64,000 nucleotides of DNA from Lachnospiraceae bacterium (GTDB lineage: Bacteria > Bacillota > Clostridia > Lachnospirales > Lachnospiraceae). The notes beneath the pieces were generated by a model, which saw only the letters and a program-made list of their open reading frames with translations, was not told where the DNA came from and did not search any database. The translations under genes and the position numbers were made by a program. Where the stretch lies: contig JAILPS010000037.1 of assembly GCA_024699325.1 (NCBI GenBank), forward strand, positions 93,075 to 157,074, given 5' to 3'. Positions 9,308-18,776 of this stretch are shown here, one piece after another. Position 1 is the first letter of the stretch; every line of letters begins with the position of its first letter.

Positions 9308-10260
9308 TGGATAAGAGACCATTGGTGATTCTCACAGGGCCCACGGCCGTGGGCAAAACATCGCTGTCCATAAGTCTTGCCAAAGCGATTGACGCTGAGA
9401 TTATAAGCGCAGATTCCGTTCAGGTTTACAGAAGAATGGACATAGGCTCTGCTAAGATTACAGCCGGGGAGATGGAGGGCGTAAGACACCATCTGATAGA
9501 TATCCTGGAGCCTACCGAGGATTTTAATGTGGCAGAGTTTAAGCGCCTTGTGGCAGAGGCTATGGACGACATATACAGCCGCGGCAAAATCCCCCTGATA
9601 GTGGGCGGAACTGGCTTCTACATTCAGGCAGTTTTGTATGATATTGACTTTGCGCAAAACGACGGTGACTTAAGCTACAGGCATGAGCTTGAGGAACTGG
9701 CAAGGACTCATGGAAGCGCATATCTCTATGAGATGCTAAGAGGTGTTGACCCTGACAGCTGTGAGACAATTCATGAAAATAATACCAAGCGCGTCATAAG
9801 AGCGCTTGAGTTTTACAAACAGACCGGCACGAAAATCTCTGAGCACAACGAGGCAGAACATGCGAAGGCATCCGCATACAACAGCGCTTATTTTGTGCTT
9901 AATCTCCCCAGGGAAATCCTCTATGACAGGATTGATTTAAGGGTCGATAAGATGATTAATGACGGTTTGGTCGAGGAAGTCAGAGCGCTTGTGGGCGAGG
10001 GCTGCAGGAAGGGAAACACCTCCATGCAGGCTTTAGGCTATAAGGAGATACTTGACTATTTAGAGGGGAATATATCCCTTGACGAGGCTGTTTATACCAT
10101 CAAGAGGGACACGAGACATTTTGCCAAGCGACAGCTTACATGGTTCAGGCGTGAGAAGGATGTGCTGTGGGTTGACAAATCATTGTTTAAAACAGAAGAA
10201 GAAATACTTAAAAATATGCTAGGTATACTTAAAGATAAGGGAATTATAAACAATTATTGA
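9307..10260 (+). CDS. miaA: tRNA dimethylallyltransferase MiaA
   Basis: Transfers a dimethylallyl group to A37 of tRNAs reading UNN codons, making the substrate for MiaB. P-loop GPTAVGKTS near residue 11, the DSVQVYRRMDIG substrate motif, VGGTGFY, and the C-terminal KRDTRHFAKRQ...WFRR nucleic-acid-binding stretch are present. The start is GTG 9307, overlapping the mutL stop, with AAGAGGA about 9 bases upstream. 317 residues is typical. In many Firmicutes hfq follows miaA, but there is no room for it here: the next start is 50 bases on. Confidence 0.97.
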   Translation: MDKRPLVILTGPTAVGKTSLSISLAKAIDAEIISADSVQVYRRMDIGSAKITAGEMEGVRHHLIDILEPTEDFNVAEFKRLVAEAMDDIYSRGKIPLIVGGTGFYIQAVLYDIDFAQNDGDLSYRHELEELARTHGSAYLYEMLRGVDPDSCETIHENNTKRVIRALEFYKQTGTKISEHNEAEHAKASAYNSAYFVLNLPREILYDRIDLRVDKMINDGLVEEVRALVGEGCRKGNTSMQALGYKEILDYLEGNISLDEAVYTIKRDTRHFAKRQLTWFRREKDVLWVDKSLFKTEEEILKNMLGILKDKGIINNY

Positions 10261-10309
10261 ATTTTAAAGGATTAGGTTGTATACTATCAAAGATTATATG
10301 GAGGGTACT

Positions 10310-11833
10310 ATGGAATTAACAGAGGTTTTAACAGTCAAGGAAATGTATGAAAAGATGGGAGTTTCAAACGATGTCTATGATTACGGCGAGATGATTATCG
10401 AGCAGATCAAGGACAGATTCGAGATTATCGATCACATAGCTGAATTCAACCAGATGAAGATTTTGAAGGCTTTTCACGATAATCAGGTGAGCGATGCACA
10501 TTTTAACCAGACCACAGGTTACGGCTATGATGACATCGGAAGAGACACGCTTGAGAAGGTTTACGCATCTGTTTTCAATACAGAGGCAGCGCTTGTTAGA
10601 CCTCAGATTGCTTCAGGAACCAATGCGTTAGCGATTGTTCTGTTTGGCATTCTTCGCCCTGGCGACGAGGTTTTATCCATCTCAGGTAAGCCATATGACA
10701 CGCTCGAGCAGGTTATCGGAATCAGACAGAGTCCCGGTTCTCTTGCAGAGTTTGGCATCAACTATGTTCAGGCAGACCTCTTCTCAGACGGCTCATTTGA
10801 CTACGACGAGATCAGGGACTGCATTAACGACAAGACCAAGATGATCATGATCCAGAGATCTAAAGGCTACGAGACCAGACCATCATTTTCTGTGAGAATC
10901 ATCGCTGAGGCGATTAAGTTTGTTAAGGAGATTAAGCCTGACGTAATCGTCATGGTTGACAACTGCTACGGCGAGTTTGTAGACGCCATAGAGCCTACGG
11001 ACGTGGGAGCTGACATCATGGTCGGCTCACTTATCAAAAACCCTGGCGGCGGACTGTGCGATGCGGGTGGCTATATCGTTGGACGCAAGGATCTCGTGGA
11101 ACTGTGCTCCTACAGAATGACAGCTCCGGGCGTTGGCGCAGAGATTGGCGCGAACTTCGGAGTTATGAAGAGCTTCTTCCAGGGCCTGTTTATGGCTCCA
11201 AGCGTGGTTGCAAGCGCATTAAAGGGCGCAATATTTGCAGCTAACATCTATGAGAAGCTTGGCTTTAAGTGCGTTCCTAACGCCGACGAGGACAGAAATG
11301 ATATCATCCAGGCAATCGAATTTGGCACGGAGAAGGGCGTTGTGGCATTCTGCAAGGGAATTCAGGCCGCAGCTCCTGTCGACAGCTTCGTTGTTCCTGA
11401 GGGCGCTCCTATGCCGGGCTACGAGCACAACGTGATCATGGCTGCAGGAACCTTCGTTCAGGGCTCATCAATTGAGCTGTCAGCTGACGGACCATTAACC
11501 GAGCCGTACGCTGTTTACTTCCAGGGAGGACTCACATGGGCACACGCCAAGCTTGGAATCCTTCGAAGTCTTCAGGAGGTCAACGATAACGGCGTTGAGC
11601 CTGTGAAGATGGAGAATGATTACAAGGTTTACTCCGCAATCGACGAGGAGGAGGTTATGGCCGCCGCCGAGGAGAGAATTGAGGCAGAGTTTGCTGAGGA
11701 GGAAGAGGCTGAGTCCGATACAGAGGAAGTGGAAGCTGATGACGACGACACAACTGCAGGCGCAGAGGAGCATGACTATGCCTCAGCTGACGATTTGACA
11801 GATGTGGACAATCAGGATGACGAGGAGAAGTGA
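10310..11833 (+). CDS. PLP-dependent 'aluminium resistance'/methionine gamma-lyase family protein with acidic tail
   Basis: Fold-type I pyridoxal-phosphate enzyme of the COG4100 (YnbB-like) family, often encoded after miaA in Firmicutes. The catalytic role is not established; the annotations 'aluminium resistance' and 'cystathionine beta-lyase-like' are inherited labels. RPQIASGTNAL, the PLP aspartate in VMVDNCYGEF, and the lysine motif SLIKNPGGG are visible. The start is ATG 10310 behind GGAGGG; a longer frame from 10277 has no ribosome site. The last 70 or so residues are an unusual extension, almost all Glu, Asp, Ala and Thr, beyond the normal end of the family near residue 430. Confidence 0.88.
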   Translation: MELTEVLTVKEMYEKMGVSNDVYDYGEMIIEQIKDRFEIIDHIAEFNQMKILKAFHDNQVSDAHFNQTTGYGYDDIGRDTLEKVYASVFNTEAALVRPQIASGTNALAIVLFGILRPGDEVLSISGKPYDTLEQVIGIRQSPGSLAEFGINYVQADLFSDGSFDYDEIRDCINDKTKMIMIQRSKGYETRPSFSVRIIAEAIKFVKEIKPDVIVMVDNCYGEFVDAIEPTDVGADIMVGSLIKNPGGGLCDAGGYIVGRKDLVELCSYRMTAPGVGAEIGANFGVMKSFFQGLFMAPSVVASALKGAIFAANIYEKLGFKCVPNADEDRNDIIQAIEFGTEKGVVAFCKGIQAAAPVDSFVVPEGAPMPGYEHNVIMAAGTFVQGSSIELSADGPLTEPYAVYFQGGLTWAHAKLGILRSLQEVNDNGVEPVKMENDYKVYSAIDEEEVMAAAEERIEAEFAEEEEAESDTEEVEADDDDTTAGAEEHDYASADDLTDVDNQDDEEK

Positions 11834-11859
11834 TATTCCATACCCCCGAAGGAGGGTTA

Positions 11860-12558
11860 ATGTCTACTTTTAAGGAACTTCCGGATGGCGATAAGCCATA
11901 CGAAAAATGTTTAAAATACGGTCCCGGTGTTCTGTCTGACACGGAGCTACTCGCAGTGTTTATAAGGACGGGCACCAGGGATTCATCACCTATAGATATC
12001 GCCAGACAGATCATGCTAAGGTCTGGCAAAAACAGTATTGTGGGCCTGGCCAATATGCGGATGAAGGACTACTTGCAGATTGAGGGTATAGGTGAGGTGA
12101 AGGCGATACTTCTGGCATGTCTTGTGGAGCTTAGCAAGAGAATAGCCAGACAAAACGCCGTCACACAGATTAGCATGAGCAATTCAAAAAGCATTGCAAA
12201 TTATTATATGGAGCAGCTTCGACACGAGAAGCAGGAGCAGGTCTGGGTCTGTGTATTTGACACCAAATGCAATCTCATAAGTGACAGAATGGTCACCATG
12301 GGAACCATCAATTCAGCCCTGATTTCCCCTAGAGAGGTATATAAATACGCCCTCTCGGAGAACGGCGCCTTCATCGTGGTCATTCACAACCATCCAAGCG
12401 GCGACCCTACGCCCAGCGAGAATGATATAGAAGCCACATATAACCTAAAAAAGGCAGGAGATATTATCGGCATCAAACTGTTGGATCACATTATCATAGG
12501 TGACCGCGTGTATACAAGTTTGGCTGATGCAGGATTATTCAATGAAGAGGAAGCTTAA
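11860..12558 (+). CDS. radC: RadC/YsxA family JAB-domain protein
   Basis: RadC-like protein of 232 residues with an N-terminal helix-hairpin-helix segment (LQIEGIGEVKA) and a C-terminal JAMM/MPN+ metalloprotease-like domain. The latter has the zinc ligands in IHNHPSGDPTPSENDI. Its biological role is unsettled; the old DNA-repair assignment has been questioned. The start is ATG 11860, behind a strong GAAGGAGGG site; the frame opens earlier at GTG 11830, which lacks one. It overlaps mreC by 17 bases, as in the common Firmicute radC-mre layout. No mreB lies between them here. Confidence 0.92.
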   Translation: MSTFKELPDGDKPYEKCLKYGPGVLSDTELLAVFIRTGTRDSSPIDIARQIMLRSGKNSIVGLANMRMKDYLQIEGIGEVKAILLACLVELSKRIARQNAVTQISMSNSKSIANYYMEQLRHEKQEQVWVCVFDTKCNLISDRMVTMGTINSALISPREVYKYALSENGAFIVVIHNHPSGDPTPSENDIEATYNLKKAGDIIGIKLLDHIIIGDRVYTSLADAGLFNEEEA

Positions 12559-13390
12559 TTTCGTTTTCAAAATCAAATACGCTCTGATTGCTCTCACCAT
12601 TATTATGCTGGGAGCAATTGTGTTGTCTTATGCCTATGGCGAAGGCCTTAGCTCCATAAGAAATACAGTCGTATCCATATTTTCTCCGGCCAGGAATCTA
12701 GTGATTTCCATAAGAGATTCGATAGACGAAGACAAGCAGAGCAAGTCCACCAAGGAGGAACTCATGTCGAGGATTGAGGCTCTCGAATCTGAAAATGAGG
12801 CTCTAAACCAGAAGCTTGGTGACTACAATTCTGATATGTTCGAGCTCAATGAGCTGAGAGATCTGTTAGCTCTGTCTGAGAAGTATTCAGACTTTCAGAC
12901 CTTGGGGGCAACCATAATTGCGAAGGACACAAGCAACTGGTTCTCTGAGTTTACCATCGATAAGGGCTCGGAGGACGGAATTGAGGTTGACATGAATGTG
13001 CTCTGGGGCAACGGTCTTGCAGGTCTTGTAACAGAGGTTGGCGAGGGCTACAGCATTGTCACATCCATAATTCAGGATGACATGAACGTAAGCGCCGTCA
13101 GCTCATCGACCAGGGATACCTGTATTGTCAGCGGCGATTTGGAGCTTATGGAGAAGGGCTATGTAAGCCTTATGTACATTCAGAATGACGCTAAGATTGG
13201 CGAATATGAGAGAATAATTACTTCTACAACCAGTAGTAAATATCTGCCCGGAATCCTTATCGGTTACGCCTACGATATCAAGAATGATACCAACGGCTTA
13301 ACCAAGTCAGGCTATCTTATTCCTGTGGTGGATTTTAAGCATATGGAGCATGTTCTGGTGGTTTTAACCACCAAGGAACAGATGTATTAG
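12542..13390 (+). CDS. mreC: Rod shape-determining protein MreC
   Basis: Bitopic membrane scaffold of the elongasome. A basic cytoplasmic start (MKRKLNF) is followed by one membrane helix (about residues 12-32), a coiled coil around residues 65-105 (EELMSRIEALESENEALNQ) and a beta-rich extracytoplasmic domain to residue 282. The start is ATG 12542, with GCAGGA seven bases upstream, inside the end of radC. Upstream in-frame ATGs at 12500 and 12527 would put polar residues before the basic anchor. mreD begins 10 bases later. Confidence 0.93.
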   Translation: MKRKLNFVFKIKYALIALTIIMLGAIVLSYAYGEGLSSIRNTVVSIFSPARNLVISIRDSIDEDKQSKSTKEELMSRIEALESENEALNQKLGDYNSDMFELNELRDLLALSEKYSDFQTLGATIIAKDTSNWFSEFTIDKGSEDGIEVDMNVLWGNGLAGLVTEVGEGYSIVTSIIQDDMNVSAVSSSTRDTCIVSGDLELMEKGYVSLMYIQNDAKIGEYERIITSTTSSKYLPGILIGYAYDIKNDTNGLTKSGYLIPVVDFKHMEHVLVVLTTKEQMY

Positions 13391-13400
13391 CAGGTGTTAT

Positions 13401-13919
13401 ATGATTAGAGTGGTAAGCTATATTGCGATAATATTCATATCATTTGTGTTGCAGACCAGCGTTTTTCCAATGATGACATTTTTGCAGAGCACGCCCAACA
13501 TCATGCTCATCCTGACCTTCACATTTGCAATTCTAAGAGGTCGCGAGGAGGGGCTTATCGTGGGGGTAATATGCGGACTGCTCATGGATTTTGGAAGCGG
13601 CGGTCTCATCGGATTCTATGGACTGTTTTATATGTTTGTGGGGTACCTCTTAGGATTTTTGTCCCAGCACATTAACGAGGACACCCCGATTGTGCCAATC
13701 GTTCTGGCTGTAGTTTGCGAAATGCTTTTTCATTTCTATGTTTTTATGTTCAGGTATCTTCTTCGAGGACGACTTGGATTTGGAACATATTTCAACAACA
13801 TTATGCTTGCAGAGATCATAATCACAACAGTTTTAGCTCTGTTTATCTATGGGCTGTTGCTGCTTGGCAATGATAAGCTGGAGGCTTACGAGCAAAGGAG
13901 TGCGTTAAAGTTTGCTTAG
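13401..13919 (+). CDS. mreD: Rod shape-determining protein MreD
   Basis: Polytopic membrane protein of 172 residues with about five or six hydrophobic helices, lying between mreC and the class B PBP gene as expected for MreD. It has the family feel (FAILRGREEGLIVGVICGLLMD) near residues 45-65. It is thought to help organise the PBP2-RodA synthase. The 3' end overlaps the next gene by 8 bases. Confidence 0.9.
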   Translation: MIRVVSYIAIIFISFVLQTSVFPMMTFLQSTPNIMLILTFTFAILRGREEGLIVGVICGLLMDFGSGGLIGFYGLFYMFVGYLLGFLSQHINEDTPIVPIVLAVVCEMLFHFYVFMFRYLLRGRLGFGTYFNNIMLAEIIITTVLALFIYGLLLLGNDKLEAYEQRSALKFA

Positions 13920-16785
13920 GGAATTACTAGAAATCTTTAAAGAGTTTTTCGACAGACTGTTTCATTCGAGACTGTTTCCTGTTGCAGCGATATTTACGAT
14001 AATGTTTGCCGTGCTGATCGTGAGACTGTTCCAGCTTCAGATTCTGGAGGTTGACGACCACCAGGAGGATTATATCCAGATGTCGCTGACCACAGTTTCC
14101 ACAGATTCTGTCAGGGGCAATATCTATGACAGAAACGGTGTGCTGCTTGCATATGATCAGCTGGTTTACTCTGTGACTCTTAAAGATATTGGTTATTATG
14201 AAAAAAGTGCTGACAAGAATGCCATGATTTTAGAGCTCATCCATCTTCTTGACGAATGTGATGAGGATATTATCATGACCATTCCTGTTGTTGTGTCAGA
14301 CGATAATGACAGTAAGTACGAATACTCGACAACTGAGACCACCAGAATCAAACAGTTTCTTCGAGATATTTACGGCATCAAACTGTCACAGCTTGACGAT
14401 GCCACAGGCAAATACCCCTCAGACATCTCAGCCGACGAGGCAATAGAGATTATGAAGAAGAATTATTACTTCTCCAAGTGGTTAGGCGAGGACGGCAAAC
14501 CTGTGGAGCTGACACCGGCTGATGAGCTTAGGGTCTGCAACATAAGGTATATGCTGGCGCAGTACATGTACAGAAAATATATCTCCATAACCATAGCTTC
14601 TGATGTCAAGCCTACAACCATGTCCACAGTGCTTGAATATGCATCAAACCTCAGGGGCGTGGATGTGGAGGAGGACTATATAAGAGTCTATCCGGACGGA
14701 GAGTACTTCTCACAGATTATCGGCTACACAGGCCTTGCAAGCGCTGAGGAGTTAGCGGCTCTTCAGAAAGAGGATGAGACCTACTCTGCCAATGATTACA
14801 TTGGTAAGAGCGGTATCGAGGCGCTTCTTGAACAGGAGCTTTCCGGAACCAAGGGCTCTAAGACCATGTATCTTGACAGCACGGGTAAGGTTTTGGAGGT
14901 CATCTCAGAGGATAAGGCGGTTGTCGGCAATGATGTGTATCTGACCATCGACCACGATATGACCATCGCCTGCTATAAGCTTTTGGAGCAGCAGCTTGCC
15001 AACACAATCCTTAAGTATCTTGTAAATGGAGATGTTGACAACACAAACTCTGACACAATCTACATATCCATCAAGGATGTATACTATCATCTCTTCTACA
15101 ATAATGTCCTGTCCTATAAGGACATGGGAGATGCAGATGCACCGCAGTGGGAGAAGGATATCTATCAGGTTGTAGATACCTATAAACAGAATTACGTGAC
15201 GCTCATGAGGGGTGAACTCTACTCAGATAATCCGACATCCATGTCCGGCATGAACAGCGTCATGAACCAGGCATTTACATATGCATTCAACTGGCTTATC
15301 AATTCTAAATACATACTAAGCGAGAACCTTGATAATAACGCCGACTATTACACGGCCATGACTAATGGAACGGGCAATATGAGAGACTTTATCTACAGTC
15401 TCATATCAGAGGCGAATATCATCAATGTCTCAACGCTCATTACAGATGACGACTACTACGACGGCGATATCATATATGATCTGCTCATAAATATCATGTT
15501 TGAGAAGCTCTACGATGATGAGGAGTTTAACAATATTTTCATCAAGGATCTTATCAACTACTATGCGGTTGAGCCATATAAGGTTTGTCTGTCACTGTAT
15601 TCACAGGGAGTGCTTAAGGAGGATCAGGCCAAGATGGCTGAGCTTCTCAAGGGCGATTACGATTACAGCTATGAATTCATGTATAACTGTATCAAAAACA
15701 TTGAGATAACTCCTGCACAGTTGGCGCTTGACCCATGTAACGGCTCGGTTATCATAACAGATGTCCACAACGGCGATGTTCTGGCTCTTGTTTCGTATCC
15801 GTCGTATGACAACAACATGTTCTCCGGAACAGTTGATGCGACTTACTACAGTAAGCTCTTAAATGACAAGTCATATCCTCTGATCAACTATGCTACCCAG
15901 GCGCGAAACGCCCCCGGTTCCACATTTAAGATAGTATCTGCAATTGCGGGACTTGAGGAGGGAATAGTAGACACAGAGAGATTAATCGACTGTCTTGGTA
16001 TTTTCGAATTAGTAACCCCTGCGGCAAAATGTTCCATCTATAACTCCACAGGAGCAGGCCACGGACCGCTTAATATTGTCCAGGCCATCGCCGAATCATG
16101 TAACTATTATTTCTACACAATCGGCTACGAGATGAGCATTAACGACGAGGGCGAATATGAGCCTGAGCTTGGTATTGAGAAGCTTCAGTACTACGCTTCG
16201 CTTTTGGGACTTGACGAGAAGAGTGGTATCGAGATGAGCGAGTATGCTCCTCAGATATCTACGGAATTCCCAGTCCCCAGTGCCATCGGTCAGGGTACCA
16301 ACAACTATGCCCCTGTGCAGCTGTCGAGATATGTCACGGCTGTTGCAAACAGCGGCAATCTCTTCAATCTGACACTGCTCGATAAGGTTACAGATTATTC
16401 CGGCAAGGTTGTGAAGGAATATGAAAACACAGCGGAGCAGATTAAGGGCATATCTGATGAGACCTGGGATATTGTTCAGAAGGGTATGTACGAGGTTACA
16501 CATTCCGGTTCGGTATCCACTAAGTTCAAATACACAGGCCTGGATGTCGCAGCCAAGACCGGTACCGCGCAGGAGGATTTGACGCGTTCTAACCACGCTG
16601 TTTTCATAAGCTATGCGCCTACCACAGAGCCTGAGATAAGCCTGACATGTACCATGCGTTTTGGCTATTCATCAGGTTACACAGCAGAGCTTGCGGCAAA
16701 TATTTATAAATACTACTTCGGCAAGATCACTCTCGAGGATATTCTGGGAAACAGTGTTCTCGATTCCTATGTGAGTGGCGAATAA
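13912..16785 (+). CDS. mrdA: Penicillin-binding protein 2 (class B transpeptidase)
   Basis: Monofunctional transpeptidase of the rod complex, partner of the RodA encoded downstream. One membrane helix (about residues 20-42) precedes the PBP dimerisation domain (SVRGNIYDRNGVLLA) and a transpeptidase domain with all three motifs: S670-TFK, S729-CN and K882-TGT. At 957 residues it is long. Much of the excess is an inserted segment of about 200 residues (roughly 365-575), rich in Tyr, Asn and Asp, between the pedestal and the catalytic motifs. The start is TTG 13912, overlapping the mreD stop, with AAAGGAG at 13894-13900. Confidence 0.95.
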   Translation: MLRELLEIFKEFFDRLFHSRLFPVAAIFTIMFAVLIVRLFQLQILEVDDHQEDYIQMSLTTVSTDSVRGNIYDRNGVLLAYDQLVYSVTLKDIGYYEKSADKNAMILELIHLLDECDEDIIMTIPVVVSDDNDSKYEYSTTETTRIKQFLRDIYGIKLSQLDDATGKYPSDISADEAIEIMKKNYYFSKWLGEDGKPVELTPADELRVCNIRYMLAQYMYRKYISITIASDVKPTTMSTVLEYASNLRGVDVEEDYIRVYPDGEYFSQIIGYTGLASAEELAALQKEDETYSANDYIGKSGIEALLEQELSGTKGSKTMYLDSTGKVLEVISEDKAVVGNDVYLTIDHDMTIACYKLLEQQLANTILKYLVNGDVDNTNSDTIYISIKDVYYHLFYNNVLSYKDMGDADAPQWEKDIYQVVDTYKQNYVTLMRGELYSDNPTSMSGMNSVMNQAFTYAFNWLINSKYILSENLDNNADYYTAMTNGTGNMRDFIYSLISEANIINVSTLITDDDYYDGDIIYDLLINIMFEKLYDDEEFNNIFIKDLINYYAVEPYKVCLSLYSQGVLKEDQAKMAELLKGDYDYSYEFMYNCIKNIEITPAQLALDPCNGSVIITDVHNGDVLALVSYPSYDNNMFSGTVDATYYSKLLNDKSYPLINYATQARNAPGSTFKIVSAIAGLEEGIVDTERLIDCLGIFELVTPAAKCSIYNSTGAGHGPLNIVQAIAESCNYYFYTIGYEMSINDEGEYEPELGIEKLQYYASLLGLDEKSGIEMSEYAPQISTEFPVPSAIGQGTNNYAPVQLSRYVTAVANSGNLFNLTLLDKVTDYSGKVVKEYENTAEQIKGISDETWDIVQKGMYEVTHSGSVSTKFKYTGLDVAAKTGTAQEDLTRSNHAVFISYAPTTEPEISLTCTMRFGYSSGYTAELAANIYKYYFGKITLEDILGNSVLDSYVSGE

Positions 16786-16803
16786 ATGCAATCTGGAGTT
16801 TAT

Positions 16804-17568
16804 ATGGGACAGGTGATTTTAGTCTGCTCAGGTAAGGGCGGCACAGGGAAAACAGGAATAACAGCCGCATTAGCCGTGGCATTTGGCAGGAAGAATCTAA
16901 GCGTTCTAGCCATAGACGGTGCCTTAGGTTTTAGAAACCTGGACATAGTTTTTGGGCTTGAAAACAGGGTGATTAACAACCTTATCGATGTCTTAGAGGA
17001 CAAGTGTGAGTTAGGTGCTGCCCTGGTTAGCGACAGGAAGTTTCCATCTGTCAGGCTGCTTCCAACTGCCTGGATGAGGCCTGTCAGCTCCCTGGACGAG
17101 AAGAGTTTTAAGAACTTAATAGAGCGAGTCCGCTCGGAGTATGATGTGATACTAATTGACTGCCCCGATAACGAAGTATTGTTTAAGACATATATTTCCT
17201 GTTCCGACAGGGCAGTAGCTGTAATCACAGGGGATGTCTGCTGTGTTAGAAATGCTGACAAAACCTTAAGAACTTTAAAGAGCAATTCCGTAAGAGATAT
17301 CTCTCTTATAGTCAACAGGTTTGACTATAAGAAGACAGCTTCCGGAATACATTTATCCATTGATGACATGACAGATCTTCTGGCGGAAAATGTTATAGGC
17401 ATTATCCCTGAATGTGAGGCCATGGCTTCTGGCATCAACAGGGGAGAGCCTGTGACGCTTGACGGCGGTTTTGTGGGCAAGCTTATTGACAATGTGGCAT
17501 CGAGAATGCTTGGAGAAGTCATTCCCCTGACTAGTGTTAAGAAGCTTGCAAGATATAATAAGAATTGA
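16804..17568 (+). CDS. MinD-like ATPase, degenerate, without MinC/MinE neighbours
   Basis: Deviant-Walker ParA/MinD-family protein of 254 residues. The P-loop is SGKGGTGKT with signature K11 and catalytic K16, numbered exactly as in E. coli MinD. The next motif aligns with the MinD D38-x-D40 stretch but reads D38-G-A40 before LGFRNLD. The switch-I aspartate needed for ATP hydrolysis is thus alanine. Switch II (IDCPDNE) is also altered. The C-terminus (KKLARYNKN) is not a clear membrane-targeting helix. ATG 16804 has TCTGGAG at 16793-16799; an ATG at 16786 does not. It sits between PBP2 and RodA, where many clostridia have minC-minD-minE. Confidence 0.8.
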   Translation: MGQVILVCSGKGGTGKTGITAALAVAFGRKNLSVLAIDGALGFRNLDIVFGLENRVINNLIDVLEDKCELGAALVSDRKFPSVRLLPTAWMRPVSSLDEKSFKNLIERVRSEYDVILIDCPDNEVLFKTYISCSDRAVAVITGDVCCVRNADKTLRTLKSNSVRDISLIVNRFDYKKTASGIHLSIDDMTDLLAENVIGIIPECEAMASGINRGEPVTLDGGFVGKLIDNVASRMLGEVIPLTSVKKLARYNKN

Positions 17569-17595
17569 AAGAGCGCACTGCGCTAAGGTAACTCT

Positions 17596-18765
17596 ATGTT
17601 TGAAAATTATCACCTTAAAAACTTTAATTTTCGAATAATTATATATGTGCTGGTGCTGAGTGTGATCGGGGTGCTTCTGATCTACAGCGCTACGAACCAG
17701 TCGACCTATTATGGCAACTACTATAAGCGACAGATATTTGGAATCGCGGTTGGTTTTGTCGCCATGATGGTTATGGCTTTGATAAGCTATAAGTTCGTGC
17801 TCAAATGCTGGCCATTTGTCTATGCAATAGATATGGTTTTGCTGGTGCTGACCGCCATCATGGGAAGCACCCACGGCGGCGCCAAGAGATGGCTGGTGCT
17901 TCCGCTTATCGGAAACCTTCAGCCCTCGGATTTTAGCAAGATTGCCATAATCGTGTGTCTGGCTGCATTTATCGCCTACTTCCACGAAAAGCTTAATAAG
18001 CCCGTGGTTTTGTTTGGCGCTCTGTGTATGGTTGTGCCACACATTTTCATGGTTTTCAGACAGCCCGATTTATCAACCACAATCCTTATGCTTGCCATAG
18101 TTGCGGTTATGCTATATGTTGCCAAGATAAGCTATAAATACATATTGGGAGTGCTTGCAATTCTGCTCCCGGTCGTGGTTTATTTTGCATATTTTATTCT
18201 GAGCCACACCATGGACGAGTTGGTCACTATGGCAGGAGAAAACTACCAGCTAAAGAGAATTCTCTCCTTCATATGGCCGAGCCTTTTTCAGGATTCCATC
18301 TATCAGCAGCAAAACTCTGTCATGGCCATAGGAAGCGGCGGTCTTCTTGGCAAGGGACTTAACACCACAACATTTGAATCTGTCAAAAACGGCAACTTTA
18401 TATCTGCCTCCCACACGGATTTTATTTTCACGATAGCGGGGGAGGAATTAGGATTTGCAGGTTGTGTTCTGATCATTTTACTGTTATTATTACTAGTGAT
18501 TGAGTGCCTTCACATAGCGAAGAATGCCGACTCAATCGAGGGAAGAGTTATATGTGTCGGAGTGGCCACCATGTATGCCACACAGACATTTATCAACATA
18601 GCTGTGGCGACGTGGATTATGCCTAACACAGGCCTTCCGCTTCCATTTATCAGCTACGGATTAAGTTCAATCATAAGCATGTATATTTCCGTTGGCCTGG
18701 TCTTAAATGTGGGCCTGCAGCGAAAAATACGTGAGAAGGAAAGCACCATATTTGATGATCTTTAA
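17596..18765 (+). CDS. rodA: RodA/FtsW/SpoVE family glycosyltransferase (SEDS)
   Basis: SEDS peptidoglycan polymerase with about ten membrane helices over 389 residues. Conserved elements include LIYSATNQS, GGAKRWL in the second loop, QPSDFSKIA, FRQPDLSTT and the C-terminal TGLPLPFISYGLSS. Next to mreCD and the class B PBP it most likely forms the elongation synthase with that PBP. The start is ATG 17596, 27 bases after the MinD-like gene. mgsA follows 11 bases after its stop. Confidence 0.95.
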   Translation: MFENYHLKNFNFRIIIYVLVLSVIGVLLIYSATNQSTYYGNYYKRQIFGIAVGFVAMMVMALISYKFVLKCWPFVYAIDMVLLVLTAIMGSTHGGAKRWLVLPLIGNLQPSDFSKIAIIVCLAAFIAYFHEKLNKPVVLFGALCMVVPHIFMVFRQPDLSTTILMLAIVAVMLYVAKISYKYILGVLAILLPVVVYFAYFILSHTMDELVTMAGENYQLKRILSFIWPSLFQDSIYQQQNSVMAIGSGGLLGKGLNTTTFESVKNGNFISASHTDFIFTIAGEELGFAGCVLIILLLLLLVIECLHIAKNADSIEGRVICVGVATMYATQTFINIAVATWIMPNTGLPLPFISYGLSSIISMYISVGLVLNVGLQRKIREKESTIFDDL

Positions 18766-18776
18766 GGAGACTCGCT

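Noticed and set aside
17353..18042. 229-codon minus-strand frame
   Set aside because: Runs across the 3' end of the MinD-like gene and the 5' half of rodA, both clearly coding on the plus strand; no start context.
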